In this document: positions 21,595 to 33,278 of the stretch, piece by piece
How the letters are laid out: every line of letters starts with the position of its first letter
Numbering within the stretch: position 1 is the first letter of the stretch
Assembly: GCA_949592205.1 (NCBI GenBank)
Contig: CATIUR010000004.1
Coordinates: forward strand, 66,003,837-66,067,836
Reading direction: 5' to 3'
Source of the DNA: Helichrysum umbraculigerum
Taxonomy: Eukaryota > Streptophyta > Magnoliopsida > Asterales > Asteraceae
DNA: 64,000 nucleotides
The notes under the pieces: model-generated
The model's database searches: none
What the model saw: only the letters and a program-made list of their open reading frames with translations
Told to the model about the DNA's origin: nothing
Made by a program: the position numbers and the translations under genes

Positions 21595-21690
21595 CGGAAC
21601 AATGTTCATGCGACAATGAGGTATTGTCGGACACTGTTCATGGGACAATGAGGTATTGTCGGACACTGTTCATGCGACAATGGTATTGTC
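21595..21690 (+). repeat. GCGACAATG..ATTGTCG palindromes, G3 LTR
   Basis: Three units of the form TGTTCATGCGACAATGAGGT followed by ATTGTCGGACAC, spaced about 38 bp, directly after the 33-bp array and sharing its core. Confidence 0.8.
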
Positions 21691-23234
21691 GCAGGTCTGA
21701 GATTTTCCGTTATCGTTTAAGTGTTCATTTTTGTTGACTAGGTCAAACGTGTTCGGTTTGACCCGAAACTTTTAGGGAAGTCTTAAATATGTTAAATAAA
21801 CTTTAAAAAATTAACGTTACGTTTTATGGTTGACCCGAAGTGTCGATTTTGTAAAATGACTAAGACAGTCCCTAAGTTTAATAGTTCCAGATTTTTACTC
21901 GGTTTCGACTCGCGATTTCACCCGTTTCTAGTCCGATTCAAGCCTAACCAAAAATCACACATTTCCTCATATATGTCTAGTGCATTTCTGCACTTTATGG
22001 TATTTTTATATGTTCATTTACTATTTTTAACAAAAATGGAAATGAAGAGTGGTCGGATTAGGTCCAAGAACAGCTACAGCCCAAAGATTTAGCTCTACCC
22101 AAAAATACGTAGATTTCTGGAAATGGTCAAAGAAGAATTTTTGTAGAGCTCTTCCATACGAAAATTTTGGTATGTGTTTCGTTGTCTAATTCTTCCTAGA
22201 ACTCTAGATATGGACGTTTTTGTGTGACGTATTTTCTAGGACAGAATCTGCCTTCATACTTAGGTGTTCGAAAAACGTTTTTCATTATGATTTTTGGACA
22301 TTAACAAGTTGTATGAATAATATAACATCTATATAAACATAATTAAAGTATTTTACAAAAGTGTCGGGATTCTTACAATGAGTGTTTGAAGAATCCGAAA
22401 AGATAGGAACGTTGCTCTCGTCGTGGTGATCGTCTTTGCTCCAATCGGTTTGATGATACAAAATGGTTTGATGTGGTGATTGTGGCGTTTTCTTGACTGA
22501 TTTTTGGAGAGGGAGAGAGGGTTTTAGAGAGAGAGTTGTAGTGAGAGAAAAGGTGGAAGCAAAATGAGAAAATTAGGGAAGAAAATGGCTTTTTGTTAGT
22601 CAATTACAAGATCCACAAAACATGGGGTGTGTTTGGGGCTGAGGAAATCGGCCCATGGGGCCCACACAAAGGTGTGTGATTTCCAAATTTTTGTTCCTCG
22701 CGTTTGCGCTACGTGCGGTGTTCGTTTCCCCGGTCGTTTAAACGTTCGTTTATATTTTAAACGTTAATCGTACGTATTTTAAATGACATTCGAGTTTCGA
22801 TATTTTTGAATTGAAGTATTACTCATAATACTTGGAAAACATTTATAAAATGTTTGGTTATGGTGTCGGTATTGATTTACGTGCTCGTGTTTCGATTGTT
22901 TAAATCGTGTAACGTTTAATTTAAACGTTTTTGTTATCGGTTTGAAATACGATATTTCAAATAAATACTTACCATCCAAAATGATATATTTTACTTTTAT
23001 AAAATATGTTTTGACGTTTATTTGATTCTCGGGCGCGTCTCGCGCGTTTTTGGTCGTTTCTGAGCATTTTACACGATACGAACTACTTATGGAATATTAT
23101 CAAAATAATATCTGGGAATAATTATGTTTATCAAATAATTTTACATTATTTAATAAATTGAGTTCACCAACGTCCGTATTAATGTATCGGGATCCGCCCG
23201 ATATGAAAATGCACGATTTAATTTAATCGCGTAC

Positions 23235-23239
<5 letters not shown>

Positions 23240-23276
<37 letters not shown>
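23240..23276 (+). repeat. (TA)n microsatellite
   Basis: Eighteen AT dinucleotides near the promoter-proximal end of the G3 LTR. Confidence 0.95.
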
Positions 23277-23278
<2 letters not shown>

Positions 23279-23382
23279 CAATATATATAATGATACATAC
23301 AATTAGCCTAATATAGCACTAATTACACGTATTACAACATGATTAGGACCTAATAACTAGTCCTAATTAGTCGGGTGTCATA

Positions 23383-24495
23383 ATAACTAATAGGTAATTA
23401 TCTTTGCCCCTCACGAATGAAAATCTTGGATCCGCCACTGCCAATTAATATGGTAGGTTTACGAGAGCTTGGACCGAAACGTTGAGATAGGTGCAGTAGA
23501 AACACCATCGGCGTCATCAACATTATCTGTGGCAACGGAACATTTGTCTTTAGCTTCAAGATTCTTTTGAGTTTTGGTAACCTTACTAGTACTAGAAATA
23601 GATGCTCTTGACATTCCTTTAAGTTGTTAATTAGCATTTTTAAGTATTAATGCCTTTTTTCGTTTGTTTCTAGATGTCATAAATACAATTAATGCATACA
23701 TAAACACATTTACAAAAGCCTTGCAAATTGGAAGGTTTTTAACGTTTTGTTAACTACATGCAATTGTGCTTCACATGATGCTACTTAGATTATACATTCT
23801 TTAAAAAGAAATAGCTTCAAAGTCTCTTGCATTATCACATAATAAGGCTACTTTATGTATAAATAGATTCTTTCTTATTGTATATATATATAGAGACTAA
23901 GGTTGATTGCTAATTGTGATGTGAATTCCTATTAGTGAAACAAGTATAGTAAAAAATGCATAAAATTGAACAGAGGGTATTGTATATTTGGATACACGTA
24001 TCTCAAATGGGTGTTTTGTGTTCGTAAGGCGGATATTATATTAACTAATACCGCATACCCTACACGCATGTGCAATTTTAAGGGTTTACTACCTAGGGTA
24101 GCGGTTTTCCTCTTAGATATAAATACTTTATTGATCGCGGCCTCTAATAAAAATGTTCAAGTTCAGCCACTATTTAAGTACCATTGTTTCTGTTGCATGG
24201 AGAAGATGTATTGTTATTATTGATTCATCAAAGTAATTGTCCAAGCGAAAAACAGAAAAGATGTATTGTTATTATTGATTCATCGAAGTAATTGTCAAGC
24301 GAAAATTAAATCAGGGTGTCACAAAATTCACTAAAACTCCACATCCTTAAGTTTTATATAAAAAGAAGATGAACCTTAAAAATTCATCTTAACTTGACAA
24401 CTAAGCACTTCATAGCTTACCAAGTGTAGTTTAAAGTTAATTTTAATAAATGTATAAAATTTTTGTAAGCTCATAGCATAAATCTCACACCAAAA
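23383..24495. other. Flank between G3 LTR and tandem array
   Basis: AT-rich, no convincing gene. A short minus-strand frame at 23398-23637 has no recognisable domain. A 55-bp direct duplication (24204-24258 and 24259-24305) holds AGATGTATTGTTATTATTG, and AGGGTGTCACA at 24313 resembles a gypsy LTR terminus without its partner. A 94-bp block at 24369-24462 is repeated beyond the array. Confidence 0.6.
24369..24462 (+). repeat. Left copy of 94-bp direct repeat bracketing the array
   Basis: Matches 36972-37065 in the same orientation, with about four mismatches by eye. Confidence 0.85.
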
Positions 24496-26149
24496 TATAA
24501 CACCCCTAATGACTAATTAATTCATCCAAGCAAGTATAGGAAATCTAGCCACTAATCATAATCATAATCACAAAGCATAAGCAAACAAAAGTTGAAACTA
24601 AAATTAACATCATTTAATTGATATAATTAATGTTAACCAAATATTACAACTTCAAGTGTTTTTGTTTGTTACCCACGTATGATTATCAAGATTGCTAGCT
24701 TCAATTTCCCCTGTTTCTTTCTTCCGAGAGTGATCCAGAGAGAAGATTTTGGTGATGAAAATTGGGTGAAATTGGGTGGTGGAATTGTGGTCTGGAAGAA
24801 GTTCCAGTGGTGAAGTAAGTGAGAGTGATGATATATAGAGCAGTAGTGTTATTGGAATGAATTAATGGAGCTCGAGGTTAGTGACCAGATCCACCAAATC
24901 GGGGGCAAAGAAATGGAGACGGGATTAAAATAATCAAAACCCCATGCATGAGTGAGAGTAGGGAGCAATAGGTTGGTTGAACATTTAATGAAGGATGGCT
25001 CGCCATTTTCTTTTTCTCCTTTAGCTGCATCCCCAAATATTTTAATACATAACCCACACACAGAGAAGATAAAGTCGACTGGAGCAGGTAGACTTCGTCC
25101 GCCAACTTACCCGATCGGGTCAGTGACCACACGTGATCGGGTCAGAACCCATACCCGATCAGGTATGTTAAAGCACGCGATCGGGTGTATTGAAGTTTCC
25201 AATCCGTTGAAGTTGAGTCTTCCGTTGTAACCATTTTGAACTAAATCACCCGATTGGGTCATTTCAGCCGATCGGGTTTGAATACTCACGCGATCGGGTA
25301 TGAACCCTCACGCGATCGGGTGTGTAGCATTTTCATGCTAGCAGACTTCAGCTCCAGATTTTATCCAAACTTCACCGTTTTGCATGCTTTTCCATGAGTT
25401 TCACCTGAGATCAATTTCCAATCCAATAAGTATCGAAAGTTCATGAAATTGACTCAATTACAAATGCAAATCAATGATATCGCGAAAGATTTATATATAC
25501 AAAATGAGAGATATCATTTGACATGATGCCATGATGATTATGGATTATGTGATACGTAGCCTTCGGGTGTTACGTGATATAGAGGTCAACATTGGTTGGG
25601 CTTGGTTGCTATAGGTTGGTCAACATAGAGTCTTGTACATGTGTTATTTCTAGGATCCTATGTTGGGTGAAGATAGCAACAAGCTATCGGTTAACCTCTG
25701 TATTCGCCTACAGTTGGTTTTAAGTGTTCTTGGAGGGCCACCCGGGCATGAGGGCGCCCCAAGAACCACCGATCCTCTTTGATATTATGTGTTTACGATT
25801 ATTTGCTGTAAACATATTTTGTTATGCTAAGTTAGACTGTTAGTTATACATCTATTCACTTAGCTTCGTGCTAATCCCACCACCTTACTTCTTGCAGGTT
25901 ATAGATTTTGATATGATGGGTGGCAAGAATTTTGACTTGGACGGAATATTTGACGACTTGATTACTCTGATGTGGTTTTGATAACTTAAAGTTATGTTTT
26001 GATTTTATATAACACCCGGTCTGATATACTTTGGTTGTGAACGGTATAACCTTTATGTTTTATAGGTAATGTAAATTATTAATATAAGTTTTGACCTACG
26101 CTTCCGATATGTTGTATAAAAAAAATGGTTCTAAATGTGAGGTGTTATA
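24496..26149 (+). mobile_element. Degenerate LTR-like segment in array copy 1
   Basis: Bounded by TATAACACCCC and its inverse GAGGTGTTATA, the pattern of a gypsy LTR (TGTAACACCCC..GGGGTGTTACA) with a transition at each terminal dinucleotide. It contains a pyrimidine-rich patch (24690-24720) and a CGATCGGG palindrome cluster (25109-25322), the same order as the other gypsy LTRs here. No primer binding site or coding region adjoins it and no target duplication is visible, so a decayed solo LTR is the best reading. Copies 2-4 of the array lack its first 20 bp. Confidence 0.55.
25109..25322 (+). repeat. CCCGATCGGG palindrome cluster
   Basis: Seven occurrences of CGATCGGG or one-base variants, some as the full palindrome ACCCGATCGGGT, in 214 bp. 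Repeated in the other array copies at 28029, 30949 and 33869 onward. Confidence 0.9.
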
Positions 26150-26342
26150 TTTTGGCCACCCACTGGACCCGCTTCATATTTCAATGGAGGACGATCGAAC
26201 CCCCCACAAGGTCCAACATCGCCGGGTAAATCAACTTCATCACATATACCACAACGTTCGAGCCGAACTAGCACGTATTAAGCCTTAACGTTGTGAGTCA
26301 TGCGCTTCATTGGTGGTAAGTATATTTCTATGATAAATAATA

Positions 26343-26408
26343 CTCATGGCAGATTTCGAACCCATGACTTGAAGGAAGTCATGGGTTGTGCTTACCACTA
26401 GGCTATTT
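26343..26408 (-). mobile_element. tRNA-derived SINE-like head with A and B boxes
   Basis: On the minus strand TAGCCTAGTGG (26405-26395) matches a pol III A box and GGGTTCGAAATC (26363-26352) a B box, about 31 bp apart as in tRNA genes. Between them lies an inverted repeat, AACCCATGACTT/AAGTCATGGGTT. No clean 3' tail or target duplication was identified. Copies occur every 2920 bp. Confidence 0.5.
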
Positions 26409-27297
26409 AGTTATTGGTTTCATTTATAATTTTAAAGAATGCAACTGATACAAGTACCCCTATATTTGGCGAAATAGACCAAGCTAACATTTTGTAACAA
26501 TATAAACTACGTAATATTAGTCCATTAATATACACGGGGCCATTTGAAAACTATCATTTGTAGATTTTTACATAAAATAGCCATATTTGACCATAAATAA
26601 CTTTTAAATATTTCATGCAATGTAATATGCTCCATAAATAGCCATCCAATTGAAATGAACCTAACAATATTGTGTCGTCAAATGGTGTTTCGGTTCACGC
26701 AATGTACCATACTTCATATTTTGTGAGTTGTGACTATAGGTTTGGACAATATTTGATAAATACGAAATTTGTCCATGCAATGTAATATCCTCTATTAAAT
26801 GTACTCTAAATGATTCTCATATTATTTTTGTAAATCACTGTTATTGTTAACATTTCTCATCAATTAATTATGTCCTATCACGTTGCATCGCACGTGTTAA
26901 TGCTAGTATTCTATTGTTGACATCTCTTCATATGAAGTGAAGAGGTAAATAAAACGTTATTCTCTTTGTCGTAGCCAAAGGGTCCACTTTAACTATACAT
27001 ACAATTTTAGTACTTTCGCTAACCACATTTTTAAGTGACCACTTTGACTATACACACAATATTAAGAATTTCGACTAATTTCACTTTTCACCAATCAAAT
27101 AAAATTTCTATCCATTAAAGTTTCTTTTAGTTGGTTGTTAGATGAAAAGAGACATTTATTTGGGACAACCCAAATTAGTAACCAAGATAATTGAAGCGAG
27201 ACGGATGAAGTATTTAACTCATGCACTTTTTTTAAGTTTTAACATGAGGCTTTAATATCATAATAATACATTATTTTGGGAATAATACATTATACTT

Positions 27298-27438
27298 GCT
27301 AAATCTTTGGGCTGTAGCTGTTCTTGGACCTAATCCGACCACTCTTCATTTCCATTTTTGTTAAAAATAGTAAATGAACATATAAAAATACCATAAAGTG
27401 CAGAAATGCACTAGACATATATGAGGAAATGTGTGATT
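27298..27438 (-). repeat. 141-bp inverted fragment of G3 LTR at array junction 1-2
   Basis: Reverse complement of 21953-22093, identical by eye over 141 bp. It meets the next unit with a shared ATT. The same fragment is at 30218-30358 and 33138-33278. Confidence 0.95.
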
Positions 27439-30355
27439 AATTCATCCAAGCAAGTATAGGAAATCTAGCCACTAATCATAATCATAATCACAAAGCATAA
27501 GCAAACAAAAGTTGAAACTAAAATTAACATCATTTAATTGATATAATTAATGTTAACCAAATATTACAACTTCAAGTGTTTTTGTTTGTTACCCACGTAT
27601 GATTATCAAGATTGCTAGCTTCAATTTCCCCTGTTTCTTTCTTCCGAGAGTGATCCAGAGAGAAGATTTTGGTGATGAAAATTGGGTGAAATTGGGTGGT
27701 GGAATTGTGGTCTGGAAGAAGTTCCAGTGGTGAAGTAAGTGAGAGTGATGATATATAGAGCAGTAGTGTTATTGGAATGAATTAATGGAGCTCGAGGTTA
27801 GTGACCAGATCCACCAAATCGGGGGCAAAGAAATGGAGACGGGATTAAAATAATCAAAACCCCATGCATGAGTGAGAGTAGGGAGCAATAGGTTGGTTGA
27901 ACATTTAATGAAGGATGGCTCGCCATTTTCTTTTTCTCCTTTAGCTGCATCCCCAAATATTTTAATACATAACCCACACACAGAGAAGATAAAGTCGACT
28001 GGAGCAGGTAGACTTCGTCCGCCAACTTACCCGATCGGGTCAGTGACCACACGCGATCGGGTCAGAACCCATACCCGATCAGGTATGTTAAAGCACGCGA
28101 TCGGGTGTATTGAAGTTTCCAATCCGTTGAAGTTGAGTCTTCCGTTGTAACCATTTTGAACTAAATCACCCGATTGGGTCATTTCAGCCGATCGGGTTTG
28201 AATACTCACGCGATCGGGTATGAACCCTCACGCGATCGGGTGTGTAGCATTTTCATGCTAGCAGACTTCAGCTCCAGATTTTATCCAAACTTCACCGTTT
28301 TGCATGCTTTTCCATGAGTTTCACCTGAGATCAATTTCCAATCCAATAAGTATCGAAAGTTCATGAAATTGACTCAATTACAAATGCAAATCAATGATAT
28401 CGCGAAAGATTTATATATACAAAATGAGAGATATCATTTGACATGATGCCATGATGATTATGGATTATGTGATACGTAGCCTTCGGGTGTTACGTGATAT
28501 AGAGGTCAACATTGGTTGGGCTTGGTTGCTATAGGTTGGTCAACATAGAGTCTTGTACATGTGTTATTTCTAGGATCCTATGTTGGGTGAAGATAGCAAC
28601 AAGCTATCGGTTAACCTCTGTATTCGCCTACAGTTGGTTTTAAGTGTTCTTGGAGGGCCACCCGGGCATGAGGGCGCCCCAAGAACCACCGATCCTCTTT
28701 GATATTATGTGTTTACGATTATTTGCTGTAAACATATTTTGTTATGCTAAGTTAGACTGTTAGTTATACATCTATTCACTTAGCTTCGTGCTAATCCCAC
28801 CACCTTACTTCTTGCAGGTTATAGATTTTGATATGATGGGTGGCAAGAATTTTGACTTGGACGGAATATTTGACGACTTGATTACTCTGATGTGGTTTTG
28901 ATAACTTAAAGTTATGTTTTGATTTTATATAACACCCGGTCTGATATACTTTGGTTGTGAACGGTATAACCTTTATGTTTTATAGGTAATGTAAATTATA
29001 AATATAAGTTTTGACCTACGCTTCCGATATGTTGTATAAAAAAAATGGTTCTAAATGTGGGGTGTTATATTTTGGCCACCCACTGGACCCGCTTCATATT
29101 TCAATGGAGGACGATCGAACCCCCCACAAGGTCCAACATCGCCGGGTAAATCAACTTCATCACATATACCACAACGTTCGAGCCGAACTAGCACGTATTA
29201 AGCCTTAACGTTGTGAGTCATGCGCTTCATTGGTGGTAAGTATATTTCTATGATAAATAATACTCATGGCAGATTTCGAACCCATGACTTGAAGGAAGTC
29301 ATGGGTTGTGCTTACCACTAGGCTATTTAGTTATTGGTTTCATTTATAATTTTAAAGAATGCAACTGATACAAGTACCCCTATATTTGGCGAAATAGACC
29401 AAGCTAACATTTTGTAACAATATAAACTACGTAATATTAGTCCATTAATATACACGGGGCCATTTGAAAACTATCATTTGTAGATTTTTACATAAAATAG
29501 CCATATTTGACCATAAATAACTTTTAAATATTTCATGCAATGTAATATGCTCCATAAATAGCCATCCAATTGAAATGAACCTAACAATATTGTGTCGTCA
29601 AATGGTGTTTCGGTTCACGCAATGTACCATACTTCATATTTTGTGAGTTGTGACTATAGGTTTGGACAATATTTGATAAATACGAAATTTGTCCATGCAA
29701 TGTAATATCCTCTATTAAATGTACTCTAAATGATTCTCATATTATTTTTGTAAATCACTGTTATTGTTAACATTTCTCATCAATTAATTATGTCCTATCA
29801 CTTTGCATCGCACGTGTTAATGCTAGTATTCTATTGTTGACATCTCTTCATATGAAGTGAAGAGGTAAATAAAACGTTATTCTCTTTGTCGTAGCCAAAG
29901 GGTCCACTTTAACTATACATACAATTTTAGTACTTTCGCTAACCACATATTTAAGTGACCACTTTGACTATACACACAATATTAAGAATTTCGACTAATT
30001 TCACTTTTCACCAATCAAATAAAATTTCTATCCATTAAAGTTTCTTTTAGTTGGTTGTTAGATGAAAAGAGACATTTATTTGGGACAACCCAAATTAGTA
30101 ACCAAGATAATTGAAGCGAGACGGATGAAGTATTTAACTCATGCACTTTTTTTAAGTTTTAACATGAGGCTTTAATATCATAATAATACATTATTTTGGG
30201 AATAATACATTATACTTGCTAAATCTTTGGGCTGTAGCTGTTCTTGGACCTAATCCGACCACTCTTCATTTCCATTTTTGTTAAAAATAGTAAATGAACA
30301 TATAAAAATACCATAAAGTGCAGAAATGCACTAGACATATATGAGGAAATGTGTG
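27436..30355 (+). repeat. Array copy 2
   Basis: Full unit. SINE-like piece at 29263-29328, junction fragment from 30218. Private bases A29000, T29802, A29949. Confidence 0.9.
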
Positions 30356-30358
30356 ATT
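30218..30358 (-). repeat. 141-bp inverted G3 LTR fragment at junction 2-3
   Basis: Same as the fragment at 27298-27438. Confidence 0.95.
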
Positions 30359-33275
30359 AATTCATCCAAGCAAGTATAGGAAATCTAGCCACTAATCATA
30401 ATCATAATCACAAAGCATAAGCAAACAAAAGTTGAAACTAAAATTAACATCATTTAATTGATATAATTAATGTTAACCAAATATTACAACTTCAAGTGTT
30501 TTTGTTTGTTACCCACGTATGATTATCAAGATTGCTAGCTTCAATTTCCCCTGTTTCTTTCTTCCGAGAGTGATCCAGAGAGAAGATTTTGGTGATGAAA
30601 ATTGGGTGAAATTGGGTGGTGGAATTGTGGTCTGGAAGAAGTTCCAGTGGTGAAGTAAGTGAGAGTGATGATATATAGAGCAGTAGTGTTATTGGAATGA
30701 ATTAATGGAGCTCGAGGTTAGTGACCAGATCCACCAAATCGGGGGCAAAGAAATGGAGACGGGATTAAAATAATCAAAACCCCATGCATGAGTGAGAGTA
30801 GGGAGCAATAGGTTGGTTGAACATTTAATGAAGGATGGCTCGCCATTTTCTTTTTCTCCTTTAGCTGCATCCCCAAATATTTTAATACATAACCCACACA
30901 CAGAGAAGATAAAGTCGACTGGAGCAGGTAGACTTCGTCCGCCAACTTACCCGATCGGGTCAGTGACCACACGCGATCGGGTCAGAACCCATACCCGATC
31001 AGGTATGTTAAAGCACGCGATCGGGTGTATTGAAGTTTCCAATCCGTTGAAGTTGAGTCTTCCGTTGTAACCATTTTGAACTAAATCACCCGATTGGGTC
31101 ATTTCAGCCGATCGGGTTTGAATACTCACGCGATCGGGTATGAACCCTCACGCGATCGGGTGTGTAGCATTTTCATGCTAGCAGACTTCAGCTCCAGATT
31201 TTATCCAAACTTCACCGTTTTGCATGCTTTTCCATGAGTTTCACCTGAGATCAATTTCCAATCCAATAAGTATCGAAAGTTCATGAAATTGACTCAATTA
31301 CAAATGCAAATCAATGATATCGCGAAAGATTTATATATACAAAATGAGAGATATCATTTGACATGATGCCATGATGATTATGGATTATGTGATACGTAGC
31401 CTTCGGGTGTTACGTGATATAGAGGTCAACATTGGTTGGGCTTGGTTGCTATAGGTTGGTCAACATAGAGTCTTGTACATGTGTTATTTCTAGGATCCTA
31501 TGTTGGGTGAAGATAGCAACAAGCTATCGGTTAACCTCTGTATTCGCCTACAGTTGGTTTTAAGTGTTCTTGGAGGGCCACCCGGGCATGAGGGCGCCCC
31601 AAGAACCACCGATCCTCTTTGATATTATGTGTTTACGATTATTTGCTGTAAACATATTTTGTTATGCTAAGTTAGACTGTTAGTTATACATCTATTCACT
31701 TAGCTTCGTGCTAATCCCACCACCTTACTTCTTGCAGGTTATAGATTTTGATATGATGGGTGGCAAGAATTTTGACTTGGACGGAATATTTGACGACTTG
31801 ATTACTCTGATGTGGTTTTGATAACTTAAAGTTATGTTTTGATTTTATATAACACCCGGTCTGATATACTTTGGTTGTGAACGGTATAACCTTTATGTTT
31901 TATAGGTAATGTAAATTATTAATATAAGTTTTGACCTACGCTTCCGATATGTTGTATAAAAAAAATGGTTCTAAATGTGGGGTGTTATATTTTGGCCACC
32001 CACTGGACCCGCTTCATATTTCAATGGAGGACGATCGAACCCCCCACAAGGTCCAACATCGCCGGGTAAATCAACTTCATCACATATACCACAACGTTCG
32101 AGCCGAACTAGCACGTATTAAGCCTTAACGTTGTGAGTCATGCGCTTCATTGGTGGTAAGTATATTTCTATGATAAATAATACTCATGGCAGATTTCGAA
32201 CCCATGACTTGAAGGAAGTCATGGGTTGTGCTTACCACTAGGCTATTTAGTTATTGGTTTCATTTATAATTTTAAAGAATGCAACTGATACAAGTACCCC
32301 TATATTTGGCGAAATAGACCAAGCTAACATTTTGTAACAATATAAACTACGTAATATTAGTCCATTAATATACACGGGGCCATTTGAAAACTATCATTTG
32401 TAGATTTTTACATAAAATAGCCATATTTGACCATAAATAACTTTTAAATATTTCATGCAATGTAATATGCTCCATAAATAGCCATCCAATTGAAATGAAC
32501 CTAACAATATTGTGTCGTCAAATGGTGTTTCGGTTCACGCAATGTACCATACTTCATATTTTGTGAGTTGTGACTATAGGTTTGGACAATATTTGATAAA
32601 TACGAAATTTGTCCATGCAATGTAATATCCTCTATTAAATGTACTCTAAATGATTCTCATATTATTTTTGTAAATCACTGTTATTGTTAACATTTCTCAT
32701 CAATTAATTATGTCCTATCACGTTGCATCGCACGTGTTAATGCTAGTATTCTATTGTTGACATCTCTTCATATGAAGTGAAGAGGTAAATAAAACGTTAT
32801 TCTCTTTGTCGTAGCCAAAGGGTCCACTTTAACTATACATACAATTTTAGTACTTTCGCTAACCACATTTTTAAGTGACCACTTTGACTATACACACAAT
32901 ATTAAGAATTTCGACTAATTTCACTTTTCACCAATCAAATAAAATTTCTATCCATTAAAGTTTCTTTTAGTTGGTTGTTAGATGAAAAGAGACATTTATT
33001 TGGGACAACCCAAATTAGTAACCAAGATAATTGAAGCGAGAAGGATGAAGTATTTAACTCATGCACTTTTTTTAAGTTTTAACATGAGGCTTTAATATCA
33101 TAATAATACATTATTTTGGGAATAATACATTATACTTGCTAAATCTTTGGGCTGTAGCTGTTCTTGGACCTAATCCGACCACTCTTCATTTCCATTTTTG
33201 TTAAAAATAGTAAATGAACATATAAAAATACCATAAAGTGCAGAAATGCACTAGACATATATGAGGAAATGTGTG
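30356..33275 (+). repeat. Array copy 3
   Basis: Full unit. SINE-like piece at 32183-32248, junction fragment from 33138. Private base A33042. Confidence 0.9.
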
Positions 33276-33278
33276 ATT
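33138..33278 (-). repeat. 141-bp inverted G3 LTR fragment at junction 3-4
   Basis: Same as the fragment at 27298-27438. Confidence 0.95.

Larger units (their letters stand above)
20056..23382 (-). mobile_element. G3 5' LTR
   Basis: Plus-strand reading starts TGTCGCACCCCC next to the primer binding site and ends about CGGGTGTCATA, which aligns with the LTR start of GB (3327 bp). Element-strand order: AT-repeat (23240-23276) near the promoter end, a pyrimidine-rich patch (about 22570-22500), a GTAAGA donor-like site at 22378, the GACAAT palindrome arrays (21240-21690), then the 3' end. The same order is seen in the GB and solo LTRs. A 141-bp piece of it (21953-22093) recurs inverted in the downstream tandem array. 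Confidence 0.75.
24516..27435 (+). repeat. Array copy 1
   Basis: Full unit, with the LTR-like segment intact at its left end, SINE-like piece at 26343-26408 and junction fragment beginning at 27298. Private bases T25134 and A26140. Confidence 0.9.

Noticed and set aside
22373..22603. Small proline/serine ORFs beside the pyrimidine patches of gypsy LTRs (also 40214-40522 and 57722-57997)
   Set aside because: Composition reflects the CT-rich leader; no sequence conservation at protein level among the three LTRs that I could see.
23398..23637. Minus-strand 79-codon frame
   Set aside because: No domain, no homologue in the window, AT-rich context.
24849..25289. Small ORFs repeated every 2920 bp in the array
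   Set aside because: Short, on both strands, without domains; they recur only because the DNA is duplicated, and lie in LTR-like sequence.
26343..26408. Functional tRNA gene
   Set aside because: Acceptor stem and anticodon arm do not fold as a tRNA; only the A and B boxes are kept.
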